This document shows positions 1-8,016 of a stretch of DNA of 37,500 nt, one piece after another; within the stretch, counting starts at the first letter, position 1, and every line of letters starts with the position of its first letter. This stretch comes from Devosia elaeis (GTDB lineage: Bacteria > Pseudomonadota > Alphaproteobacteria > Rhizobiales > Devosiaceae), in assembly GCF_001650025.1 (NCBI RefSeq), contig NZ_LVVY01000079.1, forward strand, positions 1 through 37,500, given 5' to 3'. A program made the translations under genes and the position numbers. The notes beneath the pieces are model-generated. The model saw only the letters and a program-made list of their open reading frames with translations, did not search any database and had not been told where the DNA came from.

Positions 1-23
1 CCAACCGCCAGCTGTCCGGCGAA

Positions 24-1661
24 ATGGGGTCCACTCCAGATATCGAGGTTGCCGCCTTCGAATATGGAGCAAAACTGAAACCGGACGATTATCGCGCTGG
101 AGTTAGGTTTGGCCAAAGCCGATATCTGGCAGATATCTTTACCGCTCATCGCGAGAGCATCACCCGAGATATTACGAGCGACCCGGGTGGGCCAACAGGC
201 TATGTGGCGATATTTGATCATGGCGGCCCTGTCCTAAGCGGACTAATGGTTCCCATTTCCATGGTGCTACGTCGGCGCGGCTATCAGGTCTTTTCCATTG
301 TCGCCGGCCGGATGCCGAAGCTTCCAGGTATAGAGGCCTCTGGCATTATGCGCTCCAACGGGTATGGCCTCGGCGATCAGCCTGTGACCACAAGACTCTC
401 TAACCAGTGGAGCATCGATTGGGACAATAAGATAGTCGCTTGCGACGGCATCAACCACTATGCGACCTTCTTGGAGAGCATGACTAAGGTCGCTCGTGGC
501 GGAAAGCCTCGTTTGGACGACCCAAAACAGAAGAAGGCGTTCGATGACCTGGTGAGGCGAAGCGATCACATGCTCTGCGCAGCCGAACGATTGGTGGAAT
601 TAGCCGACAAAACCAGGAAGCCTGTGCGGATCGCGGCCATAGACACGCACTTCGCTCCTTGGGGCGTAATAAGAAGGTGGTGCGATGTTGTCGGGGCCAA
701 GCACAACATCCACCTAATCGCTCTGAGTGCCAGCTACGAGAACTACTTCTCCAATCTCAAGACGAAGCTGGCCACCACGGTCTCAATCGAGGACGTGACG
801 GCAAAGCCAGACGTGCGACACCCTTTCCTCGGTGGATCCAAACGTTTCGAAAGTTATCTTTCCCAACACCCAGTTTCTGAGGCGAGCGTCAGCGCCGCCA
901 TTACGCACATCAAGGTCGACAGAAGTCAGACGCAGGCCAACCCATCGGCCCAGCGCCAGTACATCATCTCCAGAATTGAGCAGACTCGAGCGCGAGGCGG
1001 AAAGGTTTTCGCCGTATTCGGAAAGGTACTGATCGACTTCGCTGCACCTGATGACCGAGGTCACGTTTTCGCTGACTTCAGCGAATGGCTGCGGTTCCTG
1101 GTCGATGAAGTGAATAAGACCAAGAGCCTTCTAATTGTAAAGCCGCACCCCCATGAACTGCGCTCCGAAATCGTTCGCGATGGCGTAGCTTTGTTGCGGG
1201 ATGTGCTCCCAGCTGAGCTTGGACCAAATGTAGAGTTCCTGGAGCACACAGCGTTCAACTCTTACGAGCTGGCCGATTTGGTCGATTGTGCCATGATATG
1301 GAATGGCACAATTTCGGCCGAGTTCCCAGTGCTAGGGTGCCCCGTAGTTGGCGAAAGCATCTGGTCAGCGCGTGACTACCCAATCGGGAATGTGCACCCT
1401 CGGTCTCGCGCCGAGTATGCTGCCCTGTTGAATGGTGACGCCCTTCCTTCGGTTGGCAAGAATCTGAGATCAAAAGCGTGCGCGTTTCTGCACTTTATGC
1501 GTTCCGCTGACGTTGCAATCCCATTCGGTTACGTCAAAAGAGGGGCCACGAACGAGGACTTGGGGGCGAACGAACTCTACCTCGACCAGCTTGAAAAGCT
1601 GAGAGAATTTGGCGACCCCAACGTAGAACGCGCCGCTGACAGGTTCTTCGAGTTCACCTAA
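24..1661 (+). CDS. Capsule-polysaccharide-type glycosyltransferase-like protein
   Basis: A 545-residue soluble protein. The C-terminal half looks like the GT-B fold of capsule-synthesis or glycerophosphotransferase proteins: a VKPHPHE block near residue 373 and a block reading NSYELADLVDCAMIWNGTIS near residues 412-431, followed by EFPVLGCPVV, match the phosphate/nucleotide-binding end of the Capsule_synth family in style. The N-terminal half (FDHGGPVLSGLMVPISMVLRR near residues 64-84) resembles the acceptor-side Rossmann domain. The frame is open to the left edge, so the true start could lie outside the window; ATG at 24 is the first start seen. It is one of two plus-strand genes and overlaps the stop of the convergent propeller gene by 4 bp. 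I infer a role in surface polysaccharide synthesis or modification. It could be a phage-carried conversion gene or a flanking host gene. Base composition looks less GC-rich than the structural genes. Confidence 0.55.
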   Translation: MGSTPDIEVAAFEYGAKLKPDDYRAGVRFGQSRYLADIFTAHRESITRDITSDPGGPTGYVAIFDHGGPVLSGLMVPISMVLRRRGYQVFSIVAGRMPKLPGIEASGIMRSNGYGLGDQPVTTRLSNQWSIDWDNKIVACDGINHYATFLESMTKVARGGKPRLDDPKQKKAFDDLVRRSDHMLCAAERLVELADKTRKPVRIAAIDTHFAPWGVIRRWCDVVGAKHNIHLIALSASYENYFSNLKTKLATTVSIEDVTAKPDVRHPFLGGSKRFESYLSQHPVSEASVSAAITHIKVDRSQTQANPSAQRQYIISRIEQTRARGGKVFAVFGKVLIDFAAPDDRGHVFADFSEWLRFLVDEVNKTKSLLIVKPHPHELRSEIVRDGVALLRDVLPAELGPNVEFLEHTAFNSYELADLVDCAMIWNGTISAEFPVLGCPVVGESIWSARDYPIGNVHPRSRAEYAALLNGDALPSVGKNLRSKACAFLHFMRSADVAIPFGYVKRGATNEDLGANELYLDQLEKLREFGDPNVERAADRFFEFT

Positions 1662-2671
1662 ATAGGTAAGGTCGCATAGGAATATCCAATGCCAGCCGAA
1701 CCGCCGGCATCATAGAAAAGATAGGCCATCCCTTCGTGCTCGTAGTAGCTTCCCCTTGATGGAGAAGCGTCCCATTCTCCGGGGTTCCGGCGCAGAAGCT
1801 GGCGGCGCATCGTAACGTTCACGCCGTCTTCAGACGTTGCGAGCCAAAGGCCGCCCGGCGTCGAGCCGCCTATGATGTAGATGAAATAATAGAGCCCATC
1901 CTCATACCATGCGTCTTCGAGAAAAAAGAGACTGCCGCCATACGGATTGCCCAGCATGTGCTGGGTGCCCAGCTTTGTCCATGGCCCCTTGAGGCTGCCT
2001 CCAGTGGACGTGGCGCCCATCAGCCCGAAAGGGCCGGCGCTGGTCTGCTGCCCTGTGTAGTAGAGTTTTGGCAGCCCGTCGTGACCGGCGGGGACAAGCT
2101 TCGGCCGATACATGTCGTCGAAGTCACCGTCGCCGTTCGCGCCCTTCCCAAGCACCATCCCCTGTTTCGTGAAGACCTTGCCATCAGTCGACGTTGCGAG
2201 GCAGATCGTTACGTTATCGCCGGAAAGGTCTTCTGGTGGGGTGGCGTTGCCCTGATAATAGACAATGAACTCAGAGCCATCAAAATAGACGCTGGTGATC
2301 TGTGCATCTCCCGCGTCCGGGTCTCCCGCTCCACCAAGTGGCAGGACCGGCGCAGAGCCGAAACGGACCCAGGTATCCAGATCGGAGCCGAGAGCAAGGC
2401 CCCCCTCGTCAAAATCCGTGGCCACCTGATCGTTGCCCGTGTAGTACATGAGGAAGTTGCCTTCCGCGTCCTGGTACAATGATCGATCGAGGTTCCGCGC
2501 AAGCACCGGGTAATACATCGTCTCACTATCCCATGCCCCGGGATTCGAGTTCTTCTGAAAAACCGGGCTGGCTATGCGTTGCCAGACAAGTTGTTCAATG
2601 GGGAGCAGGCCCACATTGAAATCGCGGACGAAGAAACGCTTTCCGGCTGATGCCGTCACGCCCGGGCGCAT
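1658..2671 (-). CDS. Tail-associated five-bladed beta-propeller protein, glycosidase-like
   Basis: A 337-residue protein with repeated blade-like blocks: LYQDAEGNFLMYYTGNDQ (about 66-83), SVYFDGSEFIVYYQGN (about 127-142), MYRPKLVP...LPKLYYTG, FLEDAWYEDGLYYFIYIIGG and YYEHEGMAYLFYDAGG. This regular D/E-G-x-Y-Y-x-Y-Y pattern, with WDSETMYYP and MYRPKLV acidic blocks, is typical of the GH43/GH32/GH130-type propeller clan. Its start ATG overlaps the stop of the glycine-rich tail fibre gene (TGATG), so the two are translationally coupled and probably both belong to the tail tip. I infer binding or cleavage of host capsule or exopolysaccharide. Catalytic acids cannot be assigned from sequence alone, and it might bind without hydrolysis. 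Confidence 0.6.
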   Translation of the reverse strand: MRPGVTASAGKRFFVRDFNVGLLPIEQLVWQRIASPVFQKNSNPGAWDSETMYYPVLARNLDRSLYQDAEGNFLMYYTGNDQVATDFDEGGLALGSDLDTWVRFGSAPVLPLGGAGDPDAGDAQITSVYFDGSEFIVYYQGNATPPEDLSGDNVTICLATSTDGKVFTKQGMVLGKGANGDGDFDDMYRPKLVPAGHDGLPKLYYTGQQTSAGPFGLMGATSTGGSLKGPWTKLGTQHMLGNPYGGSLFFLEDAWYEDGLYYFIYIIGGSTPGGLWLATSEDGVNVTMRRQLLRRNPGEWDASPSRGSYYEHEGMAYLFYDAGGSAGIGYSYATLPI

Positions 2672-4404
2672 CAGTAGTATTCCTCAACAATAACAACCCC
2701 AGCTGTGCCGTTGCCGCCAGCGCGGTTAGTGTCAGAGATCGTTGCGGCGCCGCCGCCACCTGCACCATAACCAGTGCCGTTAGAGCCAGCGTTGTTGCCT
2801 TGGTTTTGCGCTCCATACCCTAGCTGGCTATCTCCTCCCCGCGCGCCAACTATCACGGAGTCGCTAGACCTTATGCCACGATCCCCCGGAGAGCCGGGGA
2901 CGTTTAGATCACCACCAGATCCTGCCCCGCCTGCGCCTGGGGCGCCGGTTGTCGCAGATGTCCCGGCGGTCATCGCGGTCCCCCCGCCGCCGCCATTCGC
3001 GATAACGTGCGCACCAAATGAAGTTGCGCCACCAGCATTTCCATTATTTGCGCCGGCTGCGCCGCCTGTCCCAGCTGCGCCGATAGTGACCGTCTCTGTC
3101 GCACCAAGTGCGCTCGTTATCCATTTCTCTGCATACCCGCCCCCGCCGCCGCCGCCCGCTGCAGCCGCCTGTGACGCCCCTCCTGTGACGCCGCCGCCAC
3201 CACCCCCAGCGCCAACCACACGAACGCGAACTGCTGCGCAACCGGCAGGCTTTGTCCATGTGCCGGAAGACGTAAAGACTTGGGTCGACCCTAGCAGGAA
3301 ACCAACTTGGCTAGTTTCCAAAGCCCCGAAAACGACCCACATATCCGTATCAATCTTCGCGGCCTGAAAGATCGAATTCTCGCCAGCAGACTTGTTCGTC
3401 TGCCCACTGGGCACGATGACGTTGACGCCAGGCCCTTCCTCGATGGTAACCTGCCCCGCCCCCGCCTGCTCAAATGTGAGGATCGTACCAACGGCAAAAG
3501 CAACCGAAGATGCTGGCGGTATCGTCAGAGTGACGCCAGATGCATCCAGAAGCCGCTTGAGTTTTGTATTCTTGTCATCCATGACGGGCTCATAGGATGA
3601 ACCGATAACGACTTCGGGCGTCAAACCGCCTTCTAACCCTACAGCCGCTGCTGCAGCCTGTTCTGCCCACCACTTCGCAGAGCGATCCGTTGACCCATCA
3701 CCACCAGCCGCTTCGCTGATCGGGTCGTCAGACTGTGCCCACTCTTGGGCATGTGCTTTGCTCGACCCCGCCTCACTCGCACTCTGCGCCGCACTCAAGG
3801 CCGCTCCAGCATCCAGCAACAGCCGATACCGCTCACCATCGCGAGCGAACATCACCATGCCGGTCCACTCGCCGGCGGAGAGAGAATTTCCGGCGAGGTT
3901 CACGACCTGACGGGCGGGGCCGCCATTGATGGATAGCGTCAGCGGCCCGGTGTTCTCTGTCGTCACGAACGAAAAGAACACCTCCACGTCCGCAGGATTG
4001 ACTCCAGCCTCGACGACGCCGGTCTGGGCCGAGCCGCTGCCCGACAGCGCCACGCGGGCGAAGGTGTCGGGGAAGCCGCGTTGCCGCACCCAGGTCGCGC
4101 CGTTCCATAGGTATTCACCATTATTCGCTGGATCAGGATCGGCATAAACCACGCCCACCGGCTGCGTCCCCGCTTCCGGCGTAATTGTTTGCAGGTCAGC
4201 CAGTGTTTCGACGCCACGCTTGTCGAAGTATGCGGCGAGCACAGCTTTCAGCGCATTACGCAGCTCCGCCTTCTTCGGGCTGTGAACGCCGGATTGCGGA
4301 TCGCCAACCGGCAGCGGTGCATTCACGGGCTCTCCGGGGAGGCCGTCCCCTGTATAGCGGCGGAATTCACGCAGCACGCGGTTGACGACGTCGATTGCAG
4401 CCAT
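2671..4404 (-). CDS. Tail fibre protein with glycine-rich C-terminal domain
   Basis: 577 residues. The N-terminal part (about 1-70) carries a short tail-fibre-like segment (VNRVLREFRRYTGDG, PKKAELRNAL). The middle (about 90-370) is a rod-like region with an alanine-rich stretch. The C-terminal about 200 residues start with a typical F-x-x-S-G-T-W-T-K-P-A-G entry and are packed with glycine runs, as in Gly_rich_2 domains and polyglycine-sandwich receptor-binding tips. It ends in VVIVEEYY. It sits after the tail-tip protein gene, separated by a strong terminator-like hairpin, and is coupled to the propeller gene downstream. Role: fibre or adhesin for host recognition. Confidence is high for a tail fibre and lower for the receptor type. 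Confidence 0.8.
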   Translation of the reverse strand: MAAIDVVNRVLREFRRYTGDGLPGEPVNAPLPVGDPQSGVHSPKKAELRNALKAVLAAYFDKRGVETLADLQTITPEAGTQPVGVVYADPDPANNGEYLWNGATWVRQRGFPDTFARVALSGSGSAQTGVVEAGVNPADVEVFFSFVTTENTGPLTLSINGGPARQVVNLAGNSLSAGEWTGMVMFARDGERYRLLLDAGAALSAAQSASEAGSSKAHAQEWAQSDDPISEAAGGDGSTDRSAKWWAEQAAAAAVGLEGGLTPEVVIGSSYEPVMDDKNTKLKRLLDASGVTLTIPPASSVAFAVGTILTFEQAGAGQVTIEEGPGVNVIVPSGQTNKSAGENSIFQAAKIDTDMWVVFGALETSQVGFLLGSTQVFTSSGTWTKPAGCAAVRVRVVGAGGGGGGVTGGASQAAAAGGGGGGGYAEKWITSALGATETVTIGAAGTGGAAGANNGNAGGATSFGAHVIANGGGGGTAMTAGTSATTGAPGAGGAGSGGDLNVPGSPGDRGIRSSDSVIVGARGGDSQLGYGAQNQGNNAGSNGTGYGAGGGGAATISDTNRAGGNGTAGVVIVEEYY

Positions 4405-4417
4405 TGCGGGGCCTCAT

Positions 4418-4441
4418 AAAAAAGGCTCGCCGAAGCGAGCC
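4418..4441 (-). terminator. Rho-independent terminator with UUCG tetraloop
   Basis: On the minus strand GGCTCGC, loop TTCG, GCGAGCC is followed by a T6 run (4423-4418). The 7-bp stem closes on C(TTCG)G, an unusually stable tetraloop. It lies between the tail-tip gene (ends 4473) and the tail fibre gene (starts 4404), so it probably lowers fibre expression relative to the rest of the tail operon. Confidence 0.8.
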
Positions 4442-4472
4442 GTGGAGTGGTGTGAAGAGGGTTCCGCCAGGC

Positions 4473-6299
4473 CTATGGGTCTGGCGTGGGTACGGGCAGA
4501 GTTATGGTGGCGTAGGGGAAGGACCATTCGCCGACGACGCCGAGTGGCCCGACCCATCGCGCACGGGCTTCATAGGAGCCATCGGGCGCCGGATCGAAGA
4601 ACGCCGAGGCGTTGTCGCCATTGGTCTGCATGTCCTGCCATAGCGAGCCTGCGCCAAGTCGTAGCTGAACCTGAAGTTCGAGCCCTTCCTGGGTGGTCGG
4701 GGTGACGACGGCATTGATGACGCCAGCCGACGGCGAACTAAGGACCAAGTTTTGCGGGACGGGATAGTCCAGATCTGGCGAGGTGTCCTCGGGAATGGCA
4801 GGGTTCTGCCCTTCTTCGGTGGCGGCGTTCCACGTGTAAGCCGCCTCGCTAATGGTCATGATTTCGATTTCCACGAACTTCAGCTCGGGATCGATCGAGA
4901 AGCCTGCCACATAGAATGCCTCGTTGATTTCGAGCTCGGGCAGGATCACTTGGATGGTGCGCTCGCCCAGCGCATCGAGACCGACCAGGTTGGTCCGGAT
5001 TTTGCCCTTCCACCGCGGATTAGCTTTGGAGATGTGGATTTTTGCCAGCCGCCGCGCCTGGGCAGGCGACGGCACAAAATCGAGGTCCAGTTCGGAGCCT
5101 AGAACGCCACGCTCGTCCTGATCGGCAAGGTCGACCCAGGACGTTGCCTCAACGGACTGATAGTCGTGCTGCGGCGACGTGTAGGTGATCTTCAGTTCAT
5201 TGAAGGCGGCGAACCGGTCGTTGCCCTGCTCAAGGCTGTGGCCGAGAATGTCGCGCTCGGTAATGACCACCGTCGGCGCCTCCCACCGGCCGCCGCGAAT
5301 GGCGATCTTGCCCTCGGCGTTCTGGTAGAGCTCGGCATCGCAGGTCGCGCGCATCTTGCGCAGGATGTCTTCCGGCTCATCGGTGAGCTGATAGACGCCC
5401 CACAGTCGATAGCGCTTTTCGGTGCCGCCGGCAGCGCGCGGCACATTCTCGTCGCAGAGATTGGCGAATGCCGAAAAGCTCGGGAGGTCAATGTCGTCTA
5501 GCGTCTTTCGGAAGCCATCCGGGTGGGTCAGATAGTCGAGGATGCACAGCGCGGAATTGTCCGACCATGCGGTTGTATTGTTTCGAGGGTCGAACACCCG
5601 CGACAGCCGGCAAAGCCCGCGCACCGGCGTGTTGTACCCCTCGGGGAAAATCTTCTGGAATTCTTCCTGGGGCGGGGAGCGGAAACGCGCCACCAGATAG
5701 GCAATGCCGCGCAGTCGATGTGCCGAGGTCCAGATACCCGTGAAAGCGCCGGATATGAGGCTGTCCGCCGCCTGTGATGCTGTGCCACGATATTGTGCGA
5801 TGCGCACCGCGTATCGGGTTTCCCCAGGACCTACAGTACCTGACGGGCGATGCACCCACGTGAAAGGCGCCGTAGTGACATCACCAGCTCCATTGAGAGC
5901 CACGGTCTTGTCACCGATCCTGATGCTTTCGATAGCGTCGATCTCGCCCGAATGCATCTTCACGATCTGATAGAGATAGCCGCTCTTGCTGTCGAAGAAG
6001 GCGCGCGTGCCGCCTAGAAGCGCCCGGCCGTAGCCACGGACACGCGGGCCAATCGATTGATTGATGACCGATTGCGCCTGCGGCGTCTTCATCACCGGAG
6101 GGCGCGGCGCGAACAGCATCGAGATGCCGAGCAGCGCCGCGCCAATAACGAGATTGGCCGCAATGCCGGCAGCGGCCGCGCTGAGGCCCAGCCCGACAAG
6201 AGCCGATGTCACCCAGCCCGTGATGGCGGTGAAGACGGCAGAAGGAGGCCGGGCCGTGGGGGCTTCCCACGGACGCGGCGGCCAGCGATGTTGATGCAT
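4473..6299 (-). CDS. Tail tip attachment protein, J-like
   Basis: 608 residues, shorter than lambda J. A hydrophobic alanine/glycine segment (about 25-66, VTSALVGLGLSAAAAGIAAN and onward) precedes a block typical of phage tip proteins: PQAQSVINQSIGPRVRGYGR (about 73-92), followed by ALLGGTRAFFDSKSGYLYQI. The central part has GLCRLSRVFDPRNN, SDNSALCILDYLTHPDGF and a cysteine-bearing LRKMRATCDAELYQNAEGKI block, as in the central domains of J-like and related host-specificity proteins. The C-terminus (about 510-600) looks like a fibronectin-type module with a proline-rich end. Its start overlaps the GNAT gene stop. It forms the distal tail tip and probably contacts the receptor or carries the fibre. 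Confidence 0.75.
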   Translation of the reverse strand: MHQHRWPPRPWEAPTARPPSAVFTAITGWVTSALVGLGLSAAAAGIAANLVIGAALLGISMLFAPRPPVMKTPQAQSVINQSIGPRVRGYGRALLGGTRAFFDSKSGYLYQIVKMHSGEIDAIESIRIGDKTVALNGAGDVTTAPFTWVHRPSGTVGPGETRYAVRIAQYRGTASQAADSLISGAFTGIWTSAHRLRGIAYLVARFRSPPQEEFQKIFPEGYNTPVRGLCRLSRVFDPRNNTTAWSDNSALCILDYLTHPDGFRKTLDDIDLPSFSAFANLCDENVPRAAGGTEKRYRLWGVYQLTDEPEDILRKMRATCDAELYQNAEGKIAIRGGRWEAPTVVITERDILGHSLEQGNDRFAAFNELKITYTSPQHDYQSVEATSWVDLADQDERGVLGSELDLDFVPSPAQARRLAKIHISKANPRWKGKIRTNLVGLDALGERTIQVILPELEINEAFYVAGFSIDPELKFVEIEIMTISEAAYTWNAATEEGQNPAIPEDTSPDLDYPVPQNLVLSSPSAGVINAVVTPTTQEGLELQVQLRLGAGSLWQDMQTNGDNASAFFDPAPDGSYEARARWVGPLGVVGEWSFPYATITLPVPTPDP

Positions 6300-6721
6300 C
6301 AGAGAACCTTCACCCAGGCCTGTTCGGCTAGATCGAACCCGAACCGCTCAAGGATTTGCGCGGCGCGCTCATTATGGGGCGGCGTGGACATGCGGACTGC
6401 GAAGCACCCCTGTTCATTTCCCCAGGCCAGATATTGCTTCAGCAGTCGAAGCCCGCCGCCCTGCTCCGCCCACCATCCGTGCTCGACCGCTATTGGCAGC
6501 ATTGAGATGGACGCCGTGCCGACAGAGGCGGCAAGGAAGCCAGTCGGGCAATCCGCCCCGTCCACAACCCAAACCGCAGCCAGCGGGCTCGCCAGCAGGC
6601 CGGCGACAAACCTGCCAGTAACCAGCGGGTCTACCTCAAGCGGCGACCGCACGGATGAGCGCAGGCGCTCGGTCATTCCGACGATGGCCGGAATGTCGGA
6701 CGACGTTGCTTTTCGGATCAT
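6299..6721 (-). CDS. GNAT-family acetyltransferase-like protein in the tail cluster
   Basis: 140 residues. It begins IRKATSSDIPAIVGMTERLR, the usual beta1-alpha1 entry of GNAT enzymes, continues through a central strand VWVVDGADCPTGFLAAS, and ends with an RMSTPPHNERAAQILERFGF block matching the alpha4-beta6 motif. The acetyl-CoA-binding Q/R-x-x-G-x-G/A loop is poorly conserved (EQGGGLRLL). GNAT-like genes between minor tail genes occur in other phages of Proteobacteria. The substrate is unknown; acetylation of a virion or host protein is possible, as is a non-catalytic structural role. Confidence 0.65.
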   Translation of the reverse strand: MIRKATSSDIPAIVGMTERLRSSVRSPLEVDPLVTGRFVAGLLASPLAAVWVVDGADCPTGFLAASVGTASISMLPIAVEHGWWAEQGGGLRLLKQYLAWGNEQGCFAVRMSTPPHNERAAQILERFGFDLAEQAWVKVL

Positions 6722-7312
6722 TCAGAACACCGGCCAGCGAATGGTCTTGTTCACGAGGTCCGGCAATTGCTCTAGCCCTCTATCACCAGGGAACCGCGCG
6801 TTCTGATCCCGGTCTGTGTATCGGCCATAGGCCGGCTTTCGTCGTCCCGTCCAGATGCTCTCGGCCGTGAGCGTCACCGTCCGCTGTGACGGCCCCTCGG
6901 CGGTGTAGGTCATCTGATCCATGATGCCGGACCAGATTGAATACGGCGCATCGAGCGGCGCCCAGGGCTGCACCGCGCCATCGGTCGGCGCGATCTCGAA
7001 GAATTGCAGATAGATGACGCAGCGCCGATCCTTCACCCGGTCACTGGCATTGCGCGCCAGGTTGACGATGGTGGCGTCAATGCCCGACAGCGTGAATGTG
7101 GTGCGCGGTGCCGTGGTGCCGACGGCCTGCTCCAGCCCGTCGATGGTGATCATTTCGCCGGTGCCCTGCCAGGTATGGCCGCCGGCATAGAGATCGCCAA
7201 AGCCCATCCACCAGCGCCGGGGTGTCAAGCGGAAGTCCATGAAACACAGCAAGGACGCAGCGACTTCCCGGCCGGCTAGCTTGGCGGCAATGGTCTGCGG
7301 AAAGAAACCCAT
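6722..7312 (-). CDS. Minor tail protein
   Basis: 196 residues. No enzymatic motif is visible. The sequence starts MGFFPQTIAAKLAGREVAAS and ends with ESIWTGRRKPAYGRYTDRDQ and a WPVF terminus, a pattern I associate with conserved phage tail proteins encoded between the tape measure and the tip protein. The gene abuts the GNAT start exactly and overlaps the stop of the preceding tail gene by 1 base. By position it is a distal-tail or tip-hub component, comparable to lambda L/M-type proteins, though I cannot assign the exact homologue. Confidence 0.65.
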   Translation of the reverse strand: MGFFPQTIAAKLAGREVAASLLCFMDFRLTPRRWWMGFGDLYAGGHTWQGTGEMITIDGLEQAVGTTAPRTTFTLSGIDATIVNLARNASDRVKDRRCVIYLQFFEIAPTDGAVQPWAPLDAPYSIWSGIMDQMTYTAEGPSQRTVTLTAESIWTGRRKPAYGRYTDRDQNARFPGDRGLEQLPDLVNKTIRWPVF

Positions 7313-8016
7313 CAGATGGCCTCAACCATGTTGAAGGTTACGATGCCCGAACCGCGCCGACTGAGGGCTTCTTGGCCCTCTTCATCGGTGGCGAAGCGCA
7401 TCAGGCACACCGGCCTGTCTAGAATGGCTGGTGAGCCTAAATCCGCAGCCGACCGAAGGCGCGGCCAGAATTGCACATCTGCGGGATCGCCTTCTTCTTC
7501 CTGCCAGACGTGTGATGCGAGGTAGATGCGCTGACCAACACCGAAATAGTGCCCGGGTCGCGGACCAACGCTGCCGTCCGTCGAAATCAGAACACGGGTG
7601 GAGCCGGCGCTTGCGTTCGCGGCGATCTGCGCCACCAGGTTTTCCTGTTGGCCAAAACCAGAAAGGTCGAAGTTGAAACCGTTGCCGTCCTGCGGTGTGC
7701 CGTCATCGTACCCAGCGGCAAAGACCTGCGACAGCACCCGACCATTGATGTCGGCCGGGCGATAGGCATCGACCTTGGGAACCAGGACCGTTCCAGCCCT
7801 GCCGCCCATCTGTGCTAGAAAGGCGCGCAGTGCCAAGTTGGTCTCTTCACCCCTAATGGCGACGGTGACCCTGGCCTGCCAACGACCGGCGTCGGAAACT
7901 GTAACCTGCTCCGACCCGTTCAATGACAGGCCGCCGGTGCGGGATTGCGCGGTGGGCGAAAAGTGAGCCTGGCGCGGCCACAGCGCGGCCGGCCAGTTCA
8001 TAGCATTTGCGGCCAT
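7312..8016 (-). CDS. Minor tail protein (distal tail type)
   Basis: 234 residues. NWPAALWPRQAHFSPTAQSR at the N-terminus, a beta-rich middle with GRWQARVTVAIRGEETNLAL and a C-terminus GSGIVTFNMVEAI suggest a distal-tail-type protein whose last strand packs against a ring partner. It is coupled to the tape measure gene by a TGATG overlap and followed directly by another minor tail gene. Position immediately after the tape measure fits the baseplate/tip initiator. No catalytic site is seen. Confidence 0.65.
   Translation of the reverse strand: MAANAMNWPAALWPRQAHFSPTAQSRTGGLSLNGSEQVTVSDAGRWQARVTVAIRGEETNLALRAFLAQMGGRAGTVLVPKVDAYRPADINGRVLSQVFAAGYDDGTPQDGNGFNFDLSGFGQQENLVAQIAANASAGSTRVLISTDGSVGPRPGHYFGVGQRIYLASHVWQEEEGDPADVQFWPRLRSAADLGSPAILDRPVCLMRFATDEEGQEALSRRGSGIVTFNMVEAI

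Noticed and set aside
2774..3367. 197-residue proline-rich plus-strand frame
   Set aside because: It is the antisense of the glycine-rich tail fibre domain (glycine codons read as proline/alanine).
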